From: Deltaproteobacteria bacterium
GTDB taxonomy: Bacteria > Myxococcota_A > Polyangia > Haliangiales > Haliangiaceae
DNA length: 64,000 nucleotides
Assembly: GCA_025353585.1 (NCBI GenBank)
Contig: JANXOM010000381.1
Location: forward strand, 1-64,000
Direction: 5' to 3'
The notes beneath the pieces were generated by a model. The model was given only the letters and a program-made list of their open reading frames with translations. It had not been told where the DNA came from and searched no databases. Made by a program: the position numbers and the translations under genes. Below are positions 7,899-15,111 of the stretch, piece after piece (within the stretch, counting starts at the first letter, position 1; each line of letters opens with the position of its first letter).

Positions 7899-9607
7899 CG
7901 GGTGAACTTCCTTCGGCTTGTTGGCTCCGCCGCCGGCGCCTGGACGGACGTGACCGCCCGCGACGACCGCGGGCCGAGCAGACCTCGAGCGAGCTCGACG
8001 GCGGGGCCGAGGGCCTCGCGCGCCGTGGACCGGAGGAGATCCGAGCTGCCGACGACCTGCGCCATGGGCGGGCCGAACGTGTAGTACGTCTCGACCGCGA
8101 GCTCCCCCAGCGTGCTCTGCTGCAGCACGCGATCGCGGAAGCCGCGGAGAAGGTCGACGTCGTTCGCCATGATGGAGCCGTAGGCCGCGGTGGCGATGAA
8201 GCACGCGTCGACCTCACCGAACTGCCGGTCCTTGGTCGTGAAGCTCGTGACGGTGAGCGGCCCGACGTTGCCGCAATCATCGATCGCGCGGATGCCGACC
8301 GAGTAGAGCGTCGACGGCAGGAGGCCGCTCACATCGACGAGCTGCACCTGGCCCGGGTCATCGGGCGTGACCGTGCCGGCCACCGGCGTGGCGGCGTCGA
8401 AGTTCGCGTCGGTGATCGACGCGAGCGCGAGGTAGCGGACCTGATAGGCCGAGACCTTGCCGACGAGGCCGTCGTCGCCCGGCGCGATGAACGAGATCGT
8501 GGCGCTGGTCGCGGTGGTGTCCACCGCGGCGGCCTCGGTGGCGGGCCCCGGCGGGATCGCGTCCTGCTGCTGCGAGGTGCGGACGCGCACGCGATAGGTG
8601 GCGCCGGCCTCGCCCGCGACGAGCTGGAGCCGGCCCGCGGCGGTGGTGATGGTCGAGTCGGGCGGGTTCAGCGTGCCGTCCTGGCCCTCGGGGTCGCCGT
8701 AGCCGGCATAGTCGGAGGTCGACGCGGTCGTGGTGCCGCCGAACACGAAGGGCGCGCTGTACACGACCGACGGCTGGCCGCGATTCGGAATGCCGTAGTT
8801 GCCGTACGCGATGCCCACGGGCGCCGGGTAGACGCTCGCGTTGTACGTCGCGTTGCTGTTGCCGTCGGGGTCGCCGCTCTGGGTCTCCTTCGAGACCTCC
8901 GTCCACAGGACGTACGAGCCATTCGGGAGGCCGGCCGGGACGTGCCACGTCACGGTCGCCGTGACGCCGCCGGGGGGCGTCGCCTGGGAGACCGCGTCGA
9001 AGGGGTCCATCAGCTTGTACATGTCGACCGAGGGCGAATCCTGACCCCCTTTGACGATGTCCGTTCGCGGTGGATACAAGCTCGTTGCGGTCGGCGAGTA
9101 GATGCCCTTGTCGGTGTACGGCCCGAGGCCGGAGGCGGACGCGCAGGTGACGCCATCCCACCCCTCCTGGTGCTCGATCCGGGGCTTGCAGAAGTGCGCG
9201 TCCGGCGACGAGATGTCCTGGGAGTGGCTGAGCGCGTTCTCGTCCCCGCAGCACACGTGGTGCTCCATCTGGAAGTCGACCTCCGGGAACGTCATCCCGT
9301 GGCGATGGGACCAGACGGGGAACGTGGTGACGCGGCGGCCATACGGCCAGAGGGGGCCGCTGTTGAAGTCGTAGCGGCCGGGGCGGTTGCCAAGGCCGTA
9401 GCGGCCCGTCTGCTGCGTGATGAAGATCGTGTCGATGTAGTTGCCGCTCGCGTCCTCGAGCCACATCACGATCTGCAGATCGCTCGTCGGCGTGAGGTCG
9501 GCCTGGAGCACCGAGCAGCTCGGCGTCGAATCGGCGAGCGCGGCTCCGCTGGTGACGAGGGCGGCGCCGAGACCGGAGATGGCAGTGGCGATCGCGATCC
9601 AGCGCAC
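7895..9607 (-). CDS. CFI-box exported protein, copy 1
   Basis: 570 residues from GTG 9607. A signal peptide (to about residue 26) is followed by the same architecture as copy 2: L-Q-I-V-M-W, NRPGRYDFNSG, WPYGRRVTTFPVW, a region with paired Cys (V-C-C-G), a fibronectin-like domain and the CFI box at Cys469 (CFIATAAYGS). The tail extends about 25 residues further than in copy 2 and is Ser/Arg-rich and basic. The two genes share synteny of nearly every motif, so they arose by tandem duplication. The stop overlaps the next start by 4 bases, so the pair is probably co-translated. Function unknown. Confidence 0.75.
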   Translation of the reverse strand: MRWIAIATAISGLGAALVTSGAALADSTPSCSVLQADLTPTSDLQIVMWLEDASGNYIDTIFITQQTGRYGLGNRPGRYDFNSGPLWPYGRRVTTFPVWSHRHGMTFPEVDFQMEHHVCCGDENALSHSQDISSPDAHFCKPRIEHQEGWDGVTCASASGLGPYTDKGIYSPTATSLYPPRTDIVKGGQDSPSVDMYKLMDPFDAVSQATPPGGVTATVTWHVPAGLPNGSYVLWTEVSKETQSGDPDGNSNATYNASVYPAPVGIAYGNYGIPNRGQPSVVYSAPFVFGGTTTASTSDYAGYGDPEGQDGTLNPPDSTITTAAGRLQLVAGEAGATYRVRVRTSQQQDAIPPGPATEAAAVDTTATSATISFIAPGDDGLVGKVSAYQVRYLALASITDANFDAATPVAGTVTPDDPGQVQLVDVSGLLPSTLYSVGIRAIDDCGNVGPLTVTSFTTKDRQFGEVDACFIATAAYGSIMANDVDLLRGFRDRVLQQSTLGELAVETYYTFGPPMAQVVGSSDLLRSTAREALGPAVELARGLLGPRSSRAVTSVQAPAAEPTSRRKFTR

Positions 9608-9613
9608 GGGACA

Positions 9614-9619
9614 TTTTTA
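9614..9619 (-). promoter_or_regulatory. -10-like hexamer 6 nt before GTG
   Basis: On the minus strand TGC-TAAAAA (extended -10 style) is followed by TGTCCC and GTG 9607. The T/A-rich patch stands out in this GC-rich DNA. No clear -35. Confidence 0.35.
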
Positions 9620-9668
9620 GCACGAGCGTCGAGGGGAGCTGGCGCGGAAAAGTGTCAGACGCATCGAG

Positions 9669-9674
9669 TAGCTT
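9669..9674 (+). promoter_or_regulatory. -10-like hexamer 6 nt before GTG
   Basis: TAGCTT then GCCTGC then GTG 9681. It matches TANNNT at the leaderless spacing. It shares a 73-bp divergent region with the CFI-box promoter on the other strand. Confidence 0.35.
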
Positions 9675-9680
9675 GCCTGC

Positions 9681-10442
9681 GTGGCCCGGACCAGCGCCGA
9701 CTACCTCGTGCTGGACATCGAGACCGTGACGGACACGGCCCGGTGGACACCTCCGGAGGGGCAAGAGGGGGCATTCCCGCCGAGCTGGGCCCAGCGGGTC
9801 GTGGCGATCGGCTGCATGTGGCTCGACCATCGGTACCGGCTCCGCGAGGCCGATGTGTTCGTCGAGCGCGCGGGCGCCTCGCCGGACGGCGGCGAGCGCG
9901 CCTTGCTGGCGGCGTGGTCGGAGAAGGTTGCCGCCACGCGGCCGGTCCTGGTCAGTTACAACGGCCGCCGGTTCGACCTCCCGGTGCTCGCGCTCCGTGC
10001 GCTGTGTCACGGCGTGCCAATGCCCTGGTACTACCGAGACCCATCGCTACGGCGAAAGTACAGCGAGGACGGCCACCTGGACCTGTGCGACGCGCTGTCG
10101 GACCACGGGGCCGCGCGGTTCTCGAGCCTGGACGCGCTGGCGAAGCTCATCGGCCTGCCCGGCAAGCTCGGCATCGATGGCTCGCAGGTCGGCGACCTGT
10201 ACGCGCGCGGCGAGCGGAGCGCGATCGCCAGCTATTGCCTCGCGGATGTCGCGCAGACGGCGCTGCTGCTGCTGCGGTATCGCGTGCTGCAAGGCCGGCT
10301 GCCGCTGGACGCGTACCGAGCCGCGGCCCGGGAGCTCGTCGGCGCGCTCTCTGCGGACGGCCGGCTCGCGGAGGTCGTGGCCGGGATCGACCTCGGCCGG
10401 CTGCTGGTCGCCGCGGCCGACGCCAGCGCGCCGCGCGCGTGA
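9681..10442 (+). CDS. PolB-like 3'-5' exonuclease
   Basis: 253 residues from GTG 9681. The DEDD-superfamily signature is visible: ExoI D-I-E-T (Asp12, Glu14), ExoII YNGRRFDLPVL with its Asp, and an ExoIII-like Y-C-L-A-D-V near residue 190. This matches the stand-alone predicted exonucleases related to the proofreading domain of family B polymerases. It should digest single-stranded DNA or RNA 3' ends using two metal ions in the cytoplasm. Its stop overlaps the next ATG by one base (TGATG), so it is coupled to a 3-methyladenine glycosylase gene, which suggests a DNA-repair role. Confidence 0.85.
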   Translation: MARTSADYLVLDIETVTDTARWTPPEGQEGAFPPSWAQRVVAIGCMWLDHRYRLREADVFVERAGASPDGGERALLAAWSEKVAATRPVLVSYNGRRFDLPVLALRALCHGVPMPWYYRDPSLRRKYSEDGHLDLCDALSDHGAARFSSLDALAKLIGLPGKLGIDGSQVGDLYARGERSAIASYCLADVAQTALLLLRYRVLQGRLPLDAYRAAARELVGALSADGRLAEVVAGIDLGRLLVAAADASAPRA

Positions 10443-11038
10443 TGATCTCGCCGACGATCGCCGAGCTTCGCGCGGGCCGGCTCCCGGCCGCGTGGTTCCA
10501 GCGCGACGTGCGCGTCGTCGCCCGCGCGCTTCTCGGCTGCGCGCTCGTCCACGGCCGGCGCGCCGGCGTGATCGTGGAGACCGAGGCGTACCGCGGCCCG
10601 GAGGATCTCGCGAGCCACGCGCGCTTTGGCCCGACGAAGCGCGCGGCCGTGATGTTCGGGCGAGGCGGCGTCGCGTACGTCTACCTCTGCTACGGCGTGC
10701 ACGAGATGTTCAACATCGTCACGGGCACCGAGGGCGGCGGCGAGGCCGTGCTGATCCGCGCCGTCGCCCCGCTCGTCGGGCTCGGCGAGGATCCGAAAGT
10801 CGGCCGCGGGCCCGGCAAGGTCACCCGCGCGCTGGCGCTCTCGCGCGCCCAGGACCGCCGGGACCTGGCGACCGGGGGGTTGTTCGTCGCGCCGGCCGTG
10901 CGCGTGCCGCGCGGGGCGATCGCGGTCGGCCCGCGGGTGGGCGTCGCCTTCGCAGGGGCGTGGGCGGCCGCACCGCTGCGCTTCTGGTGGCGCGACCACC
11001 CGAGCGTCAGCGCGACCCGCGCAGTCAAGCCGACTTGA
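10442..11038 (+). CDS. 3-methyladenine DNA glycosylase (AAG/MPG family)
   Basis: 198 residues from ATG 10442, typical length for bacterial members. Hallmarks of the family: R-x-L-L-G-C near residue 29, V-E-T-E-A-Y-R-G-P-E-D with probable catalytic Glu48, a K-R-A-A-x-M-F segment, VYLCYGVHEMFN and G-P-G-K-V-T-x-A. It excises alkylated and deaminated purines to start base excision repair. It is coupled through TGATG to the upstream exonuclease. Its 3' end overlaps the convergent gene at 11025-11843 by 14 bp. Confidence 0.93.
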   Translation: MISPTIAELRAGRLPAAWFQRDVRVVARALLGCALVHGRRAGVIVETEAYRGPEDLASHARFGPTKRAAVMFGRGGVAYVYLCYGVHEMFNIVTGTEGGGEAVLIRAVAPLVGLGEDPKVGRGPGKVTRALALSRAQDRRDLATGGLFVAPAVRVPRGAIAVGPRVGVAFAGAWAAAPLRFWWRDHPSVSATRAVKPT

Positions 11039-11843
11039 GCCGGGCCACGCGGCGCAGGCGATCGCGGAACAGCGCGTCCGTCAGCTTCTTGCGGTCGAGG
11101 CTCTTCGCGGGCCGGTAGTGAAAGTGCGGGACGCTCGCGACCGTCACGAGCTCGGCGGCGCGCGGTATCCCGAGCTCGCCAAACCAGGTGGCGACCTCGG
11201 CCGCGAGCGCGCCGGCCTCGGCGATCCAGAGGACCGTCTTGTGCTCGGACAGCCGCAGCGTCGCCTTGTGCGCGCGGACGTACACGTTGATCTCGATGTG
11301 GCCGTTCTCGATGAGATCGCGGTCGTGCTCGTCGAGGAAGCGGAGCACCTTCTTCGCGTCCACCCGCGAGGTCAGCCAGACATCGGTCACATCGCCCCCG
11401 CCGAAGTCATCGAGGACGCGGACCTCGAGGTTGTCGGCGGCGGGGAGGCGCTCGATCATGCCCAGGAACAGATCGACGAGGTCCCCCGCGTCGGTCTGCC
11501 CCTCGATGACGAGGAGCTCGGGATCGGGGCGCGTCGTGAAGCCGCGGCCGATCGCGGCGAGCCCCGCGGTCGCGCCGAGCTGCGGCAAGGCGCCGGAGGG
11601 GAACCGGAAGCGCGGGGTCCCGGTGGGCGCGGCGCCCAGCTGCACGACGCCGCTCTTGCCGACCGATTCGCCGAGCGGGACGATGCCCGTGGCGGCGACC
11701 ACGTCGACCGCGACGGCCCAGCTCCCGGCGAGCGTGGCCTGCGCGGTCTCGATGGCGACGCCCATGTGCTCGCCGGACGCGGCGACAACGACGGGCTCGT
11801 GGCCCTCCCGCGCGAGGGCGACGCGGTACCAGGTGCGGCTCAC
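11025..11843 (-). CDS. Protein of unknown function
   Basis: 272 residues from GTG 11843; no signal peptide or membrane span. The N-terminal about 65 residues read as a small alpha/beta domain (W-Y-R-V-A-L, then repeated V-V-A). Two further alpha/beta segments follow: LLVIEGQTDAGDLVDLFL and EINVYVRAHKATLRLSEHKT. The C-terminus is basic and rich in Arg/Lys/Leu. I do not recognise a family. TAGGCT lies 6 nt before the start, supporting the GTG. Its 3' end overlaps the glycosylase gene on the opposite strand. Confidence 0.55.
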   Translation of the reverse strand: MSRTWYRVALAREGHEPVVVAASGEHMGVAIETAQATLAGSWAVAVDVVAATGIVPLGESVGKSGVVQLGAAPTGTPRFRFPSGALPQLGATAGLAAIGRGFTTRPDPELLVIEGQTDAGDLVDLFLGMIERLPAADNLEVRVLDDFGGGDVTDVWLTSRVDAKKVLRFLDEHDRDLIENGHIEINVYVRAHKATLRLSEHKTVLWIAEAGALAAEVATWFGELGIPRAAELVTVASVPHFHYRPAKSLDRKKLTDALFRDRLRRVARLKSA

Positions 11844-11849
11844 CGCGCA

Positions 11850-11855
11850 AGCCTA
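11850..11855 (-). promoter_or_regulatory. TAGGCT -10-like hexamer, predicted leaderless
   Basis: On the minus strand TAGGCT-TGCGCG-GTG(11843). The same hexamer at the same distance occurs before ATG 23064. No -35 is evident. Confidence 0.4.
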
Positions 11856-11892
11856 CATCGCGCCGCGAATCATGCACGCCCGCGGCACCGAT

Positions 11893-12501
11893 TCAGAAGT
11901 CCGTGCCGACCGAGAACCCGCCGCTCAGGTGCGTGATCTGCGCGTCGATGGTGCCGCGCCCGCCGCCGCTCCCGTCGTGGTGCAGGCGATAGAAGTCATA
12001 GCCGTCGTCGATGAAGACCGACGCCGTGACCTTCGGGCCCCAGCCCGTGAAGAACAGCGGGAACCACAGGAAGCCGAGCGCGGGCACCTTGCCCTTGAGC
12101 GCGATGCCCGCGCCGAACCCCAGCCCGCGCCCGGCGTAGCCCTCGAGCCGTCCGTCAGCGATGCCTTCACTCGCGTTGCCGCGCAAGTAGAGGTCGAGGT
12201 GGCGCGCGAGCGGGAACGAGCGCTTGAGCGCGAGGCCGTACGTGGCGAGGCTCGGCGCGGACAGATCCTCGTAGCTCGCGTCGTTGTTGATGTCGATCGC
12301 GGTGAAGCCCTCGACGGACCAGGCGCCGCGGCGCATGCCGATCGCGAACCGGGCCTGCACCGCGCTGCTGACGTAGCTCGCCAGCTGGTCGGTGATCTTC
12401 GCGCCGCCGACCTGCTCGGTGAAGTAGAAGCCGTCCGCTCGCGCGGTGGCGCCGGGGAGGACGGCCGTCAGGGCGAGCAGCAGGAGGAGGCGCCTCGTCA
12501 T
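11893..12501 (-). CDS. Small predicted outer-membrane beta-barrel protein
   Basis: 202 residues from ATG 12501, chosen because it opens a classic signal peptide (MTRRLLLLLALTAVLPGATARA). The mature part alternates hydrophobic and polar residues, with aromatic girdles (Y-G-L-A-L-K-R-S-F, FLWFPLFFTGW, Y-D-F-Y-R-L) and ends in V-G-T-D-F, a beta-barrel-like C-terminal Phe. I assign only predicted outer-membrane protein; no family is certain. It lies 102 bp downstream of the gene at 12604-13818 on the same strand, whose promoter it may share. Confidence 0.6.
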   Translation of the reverse strand: MTRRLLLLLALTAVLPGATARADGFYFTEQVGGAKITDQLASYVSSAVQARFAIGMRRGAWSVEGFTAIDINNDASYEDLSAPSLATYGLALKRSFPLARHLDLYLRGNASEGIADGRLEGYAGRGLGFGAGIALKGKVPALGFLWFPLFFTGWGPKVTASVFIDDGYDFYRLHHDGSGGGRGTIDAQITHLSGGFSVGTDF

Positions 12502-12603
12502 CCCCCGGGTATCAGCAATGGCTGCGCCACGCGTAAACCCACAACCATCAACAGGTTGCGAGGCGCGCGTCGCTACGCCGGCCGCCAAACCGCGACGGCC
12601 GTG

Positions 12604-13818
12604 TCAGGGGGTCTGGGTCTGGGACGCCTGGAGGACGACGACCGTGACCTTGTCCTCGATGAGGCCGCCGAACCCGGACGCCGTCGCCGTGTGGATCGGC
12701 GCGGCCCACGCGGTCAGGAACGGCGCGTCGGTCGAGACCCAGATGCCGGTGCTGGTGGTCTGGTCCGCGCCGAGCGTCTGCCCGTCGGCGGACAGGTAGC
12801 GGACGGTCGCGCCCGCGCCGGCGACGTGGATGCCCGCGACCGGGAGGCCCTGGTCGAGCGTGATGCCCAGGACGAGGCCGTGGCCGTCGACGGCGAACGT
12901 CGGATCCTGCGTGTGGATGGCGGCGACGATCCCGGCGAGGCGCTCCTTGGTGACGTGGACGCCGGTGAAGTCGAAGTTCTTCTGCGTCGCGCTCTGCACG
13001 CGGGCGCACGTGAGCGTGTCGGTCGTCAGGTCGCCGGCATCGCGGACGTCGAGGCACGCGGCGCTCGTGAACTGCGTATCGAGGTCCGCGGCCCAGCTCG
13101 GCGGCGGACCGGCCAGCGGCGTGAGCGGCTGGGTGTGGTCCGCCGTCAGCTCGTACGCCGAGCCGACCGCGACCGGCTCGCCGACCGAGAGCGCGAGGTT
13201 GCGCGCGACGTCGGAGCCCACGCCGGTCAAGCTGTCGAGCTCGGTGACGGACGCGTTGATGTGCGTGTTGGTCGTCCCCGTGCAAACCGGGAGGTTCAGG
13301 ACATCGAGGTCATTGCATCCGAGCTCCACGACCGTCACCGAGTCGCCCGGGTGATAGTAGGCGTGCCCGCCGATCGGCGGCGAGAGGGAGTCGGACTCCG
13401 GCACGCCGGTCACGGAAGTGAAGCGGAGGTTTTGCACGGACGAGTCGCAATCGAGGTTGCCGTCGGACCCTTGCTGGAGCGGGAGCACGACGACCTGCAC
13501 CTCCAGCGTGCGGTTCGGTAGCTCGCCGGACGCGGGCAACGATGTCGGATCGAGAGGCAGCGTGACGATGGAGCAGAGGTTCTTGCCGGCGCCCTGGCGG
13601 ACCTGCACGCAGCTCGAGATGAACGGTGAGAGCGGCTGCGTCGGATCGAGCACGCGCACGAGCACCATCGATTCGCACGCGAGCGGCACGTCCTCGCACT
13701 TCGGATCGAGATCCGTTCCGCGTGGACACGTCCGGCCCGCTCCGGACTGAACCTCGAGCTGGATCGTGAGCGGCGGCGTCGAGCAGGCCACGCACGCGAC
13801 CAGGACCAGGCGCCGCAC
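12604..13818 (-). CDS. Cys-containing probable lipoprotein of unknown function
   Basis: 404 residues from GTG 13818, whose G is also the last base of the upstream stop (TAGTG), so translation is probably coupled. The short N-terminus L-V-L-V-A-C-V-A-C offers two possible lipidation cysteines, but the hydrophobic stretch is brief. The mature region is strand-rich with several Cys (T-C-P-R-G, KCEDVPLACES, SSCVQVRQ, LDCDSS, ELGCNDLD), as in myxobacterial surface lipoproteins. The C-terminal half ends in a V-T-V-V-V-L strand. No named domain recognised. Confidence 0.55.
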   Translation of the reverse strand: MRRLVLVACVACSTPPLTIQLEVQSGAGRTCPRGTDLDPKCEDVPLACESMVLVRVLDPTQPLSPFISSCVQVRQGAGKNLCSIVTLPLDPTSLPASGELPNRTLEVQVVVLPLQQGSDGNLDCDSSVQNLRFTSVTGVPESDSLSPPIGGHAYYHPGDSVTVVELGCNDLDVLNLPVCTGTTNTHINASVTELDSLTGVGSDVARNLALSVGEPVAVGSAYELTADHTQPLTPLAGPPPSWAADLDTQFTSAACLDVRDAGDLTTDTLTCARVQSATQKNFDFTGVHVTKERLAGIVAAIHTQDPTFAVDGHGLVLGITLDQGLPVAGIHVAGAGATVRYLSADGQTLGADQTTSTGIWVSTDAPFLTAWAAPIHTATASGFGGLIEDKVTVVVLQASQTQTP

Positions 13819-15002
13819 TACTTGAACCCCAACTTGGAGCCGACGCCCATCGCGCCCTCGCGGCTGCCGTACACGATGCTCGTCACGATCGCGGCGAGCA
13901 CGCTGACCCCGATGCCGACCTGGTAGTTCGTCCGCCGGTACCACGGGGTCCCGTCCGGCGCGATCGGCCGGGTGAACGGCGGCGGCGGGGGATCGGGCGG
14001 CGGCTCCGCCGGCGGCGGGGCCAGCGTGTCGAGCACCTCGGCCGGCGGCACCGGCGCCTGGACGGCCGTGAACCCGGCCTTGTCCTGCCACGTCTGCTCG
14101 GTGATGCGGCGCTTGCCGTTCGCCTCGCTGACCACGTCGAGGAAGATGATGTCGTGCACGCCGACGAGCAGCGCGAGCTTGCGGATCGCCGCGATGCGCG
14201 CCATCGCATCGGGCGCGGTCACGATCGCCACGCGCGCCCGGTACAGGACCTGCTCGCGTGACAGCGGCGCGTCCGCGATCACCGCCACGGCCGGGGCCTT
14301 CGGATCGACGTCGACCCGCATGCCGCGCGGATGGCGCTCGGGCCCGGTGAGCTGCACGAGGTGCGGGCCGGCGTCCTGCTCGAACGTGCCGGGCGCGTCG
14401 CCGACCTCGAGGCCGTCGATCCACACGCGGCCGACCCCCTGGACGTCGATCGTGCCGCGGCCCTTGGGCGCCCGCGCGTGCTCGTAGGCGCTCACGATCT
14501 CCGGCAGGAGGTCGTCGGCCAGCTTCAGGTCCGGCGCGAGGCGGCGCGCGAACACCATCTGCACGTTCGCCTCGTCGGCGCGGCCAGCGCCGAGCTTGGC
14601 GACGCCGAGCTCGAAGACCAGGTCGGCGTACGGGCGCACGGCGGCGGGCGGCGAGAGCGCGCCGACGTTCGTCAGCTCGTTGCTCGCCGTCTGGATCGCG
14701 TTCTTGATGTCGTAGGCGTCGAGATAGGCGCGCGTCTTGAGGAGGGCGAGCCGGCTCTCCTCGAGGAGCTCGGTGTCCTCGGGGGGGCGGTAGTCGCGGA
14801 GCGCGGTCTCGTCGTTGGAGCTCGGGACGCGCTGGAGCCGCGGGTTCTCCTCGAGCTCGCCGTTGAGGAGCCGGATCGGCGCGATCGCGGGCGAGTCCTT
14901 GCCCGTGTCGAGGTTGACCACCGCCACCGGCCGCCGGTCCGCGCGCGCGGCCGTGCCCATCCCCGCGAGGAGGGCGCACGCGAGCGCGGCACGGGCCAGC
15001 AT
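13818..15002 (-). CDS. Exported PEGA-like protein with C-terminal membrane anchor
   Basis: 394 residues from ATG 15002; a signal peptide ends A-R-A near residue 22. Residues about 50-170 are helical and TPR-like. A PEGA-like strand domain follows (GTIDVQGVGRVWIDGLEVGD, then PGTFEQDAGPHLVQL). Near the C-terminus a Pro-rich stretch (P-P-P-D-P-P-P-P-P) precedes one hydrophobic helix (VGIGVSVLAAIVTSIVYG). It probably sits in the periplasm anchored by that helix. It diverges from the protein kinase at 15112 and is followed by a coupled lipoprotein gene. Confidence 0.65.
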   Translation of the reverse strand: MLARAALACALLAGMGTAARADRRPVAVVNLDTGKDSPAIAPIRLLNGELEENPRLQRVPSSNDETALRDYRPPEDTELLEESRLALLKTRAYLDAYDIKNAIQTASNELTNVGALSPPAAVRPYADLVFELGVAKLGAGRADEANVQMVFARRLAPDLKLADDLLPEIVSAYEHARAPKGRGTIDVQGVGRVWIDGLEVGDAPGTFEQDAGPHLVQLTGPERHPRGMRVDVDPKAPAVAVIADAPLSREQVLYRARVAIVTAPDAMARIAAIRKLALLVGVHDIIFLDVVSEANGKRRITEQTWQDKAGFTAVQAPVPPAEVLDTLAPPPAEPPPDPPPPPFTRPIAPDGTPWYRRTNYQVGIGVSVLAAIVTSIVYGSREGAMGVGSKLGFK

Positions 15003-15009
15003 TCCCGTT

Positions 15010-15039
15010 AGTATAGGGGCGTTTGCGGCGAGGGCCCAA
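15010..15039 (-). promoter_or_regulatory. Sigma70-like promoter, predicted leaderless
   Basis: On the minus strand TTGGGC (15039-15034), 18-bp spacer, TATACT (15015-15010), then 7 nt (AACGGGA) to ATG 15002. TATACT is one of the best -10 boxes in the window. The predicted transcript begins at or beside the ATG. Confidence 0.6.
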
Positions 15040-15072
15040 GCGACCCACCGCACACGTCCAAGCCCCGTCCTG

Positions 15073-15091
15073 CCCCGCCCCCGCCCCGCCC
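15073..15091 (-). other. Potential G-quadruplex sequence
   Basis: The minus strand carries four G runs of 3, 4, 5 and 4 separated by single C bases. It lies 21-39 bp upstream of the kinase ATG and behind the promoter of the divergent gene. A 13-bp repeat TCCTGCCCCGCCC (15068-15080 and 15098-15110) flanks it. Folding in the cell is unproven. Confidence 0.4.
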
Positions 15092-15111
15092 GACCGCTCC
15101 TGCCCCGCCCG

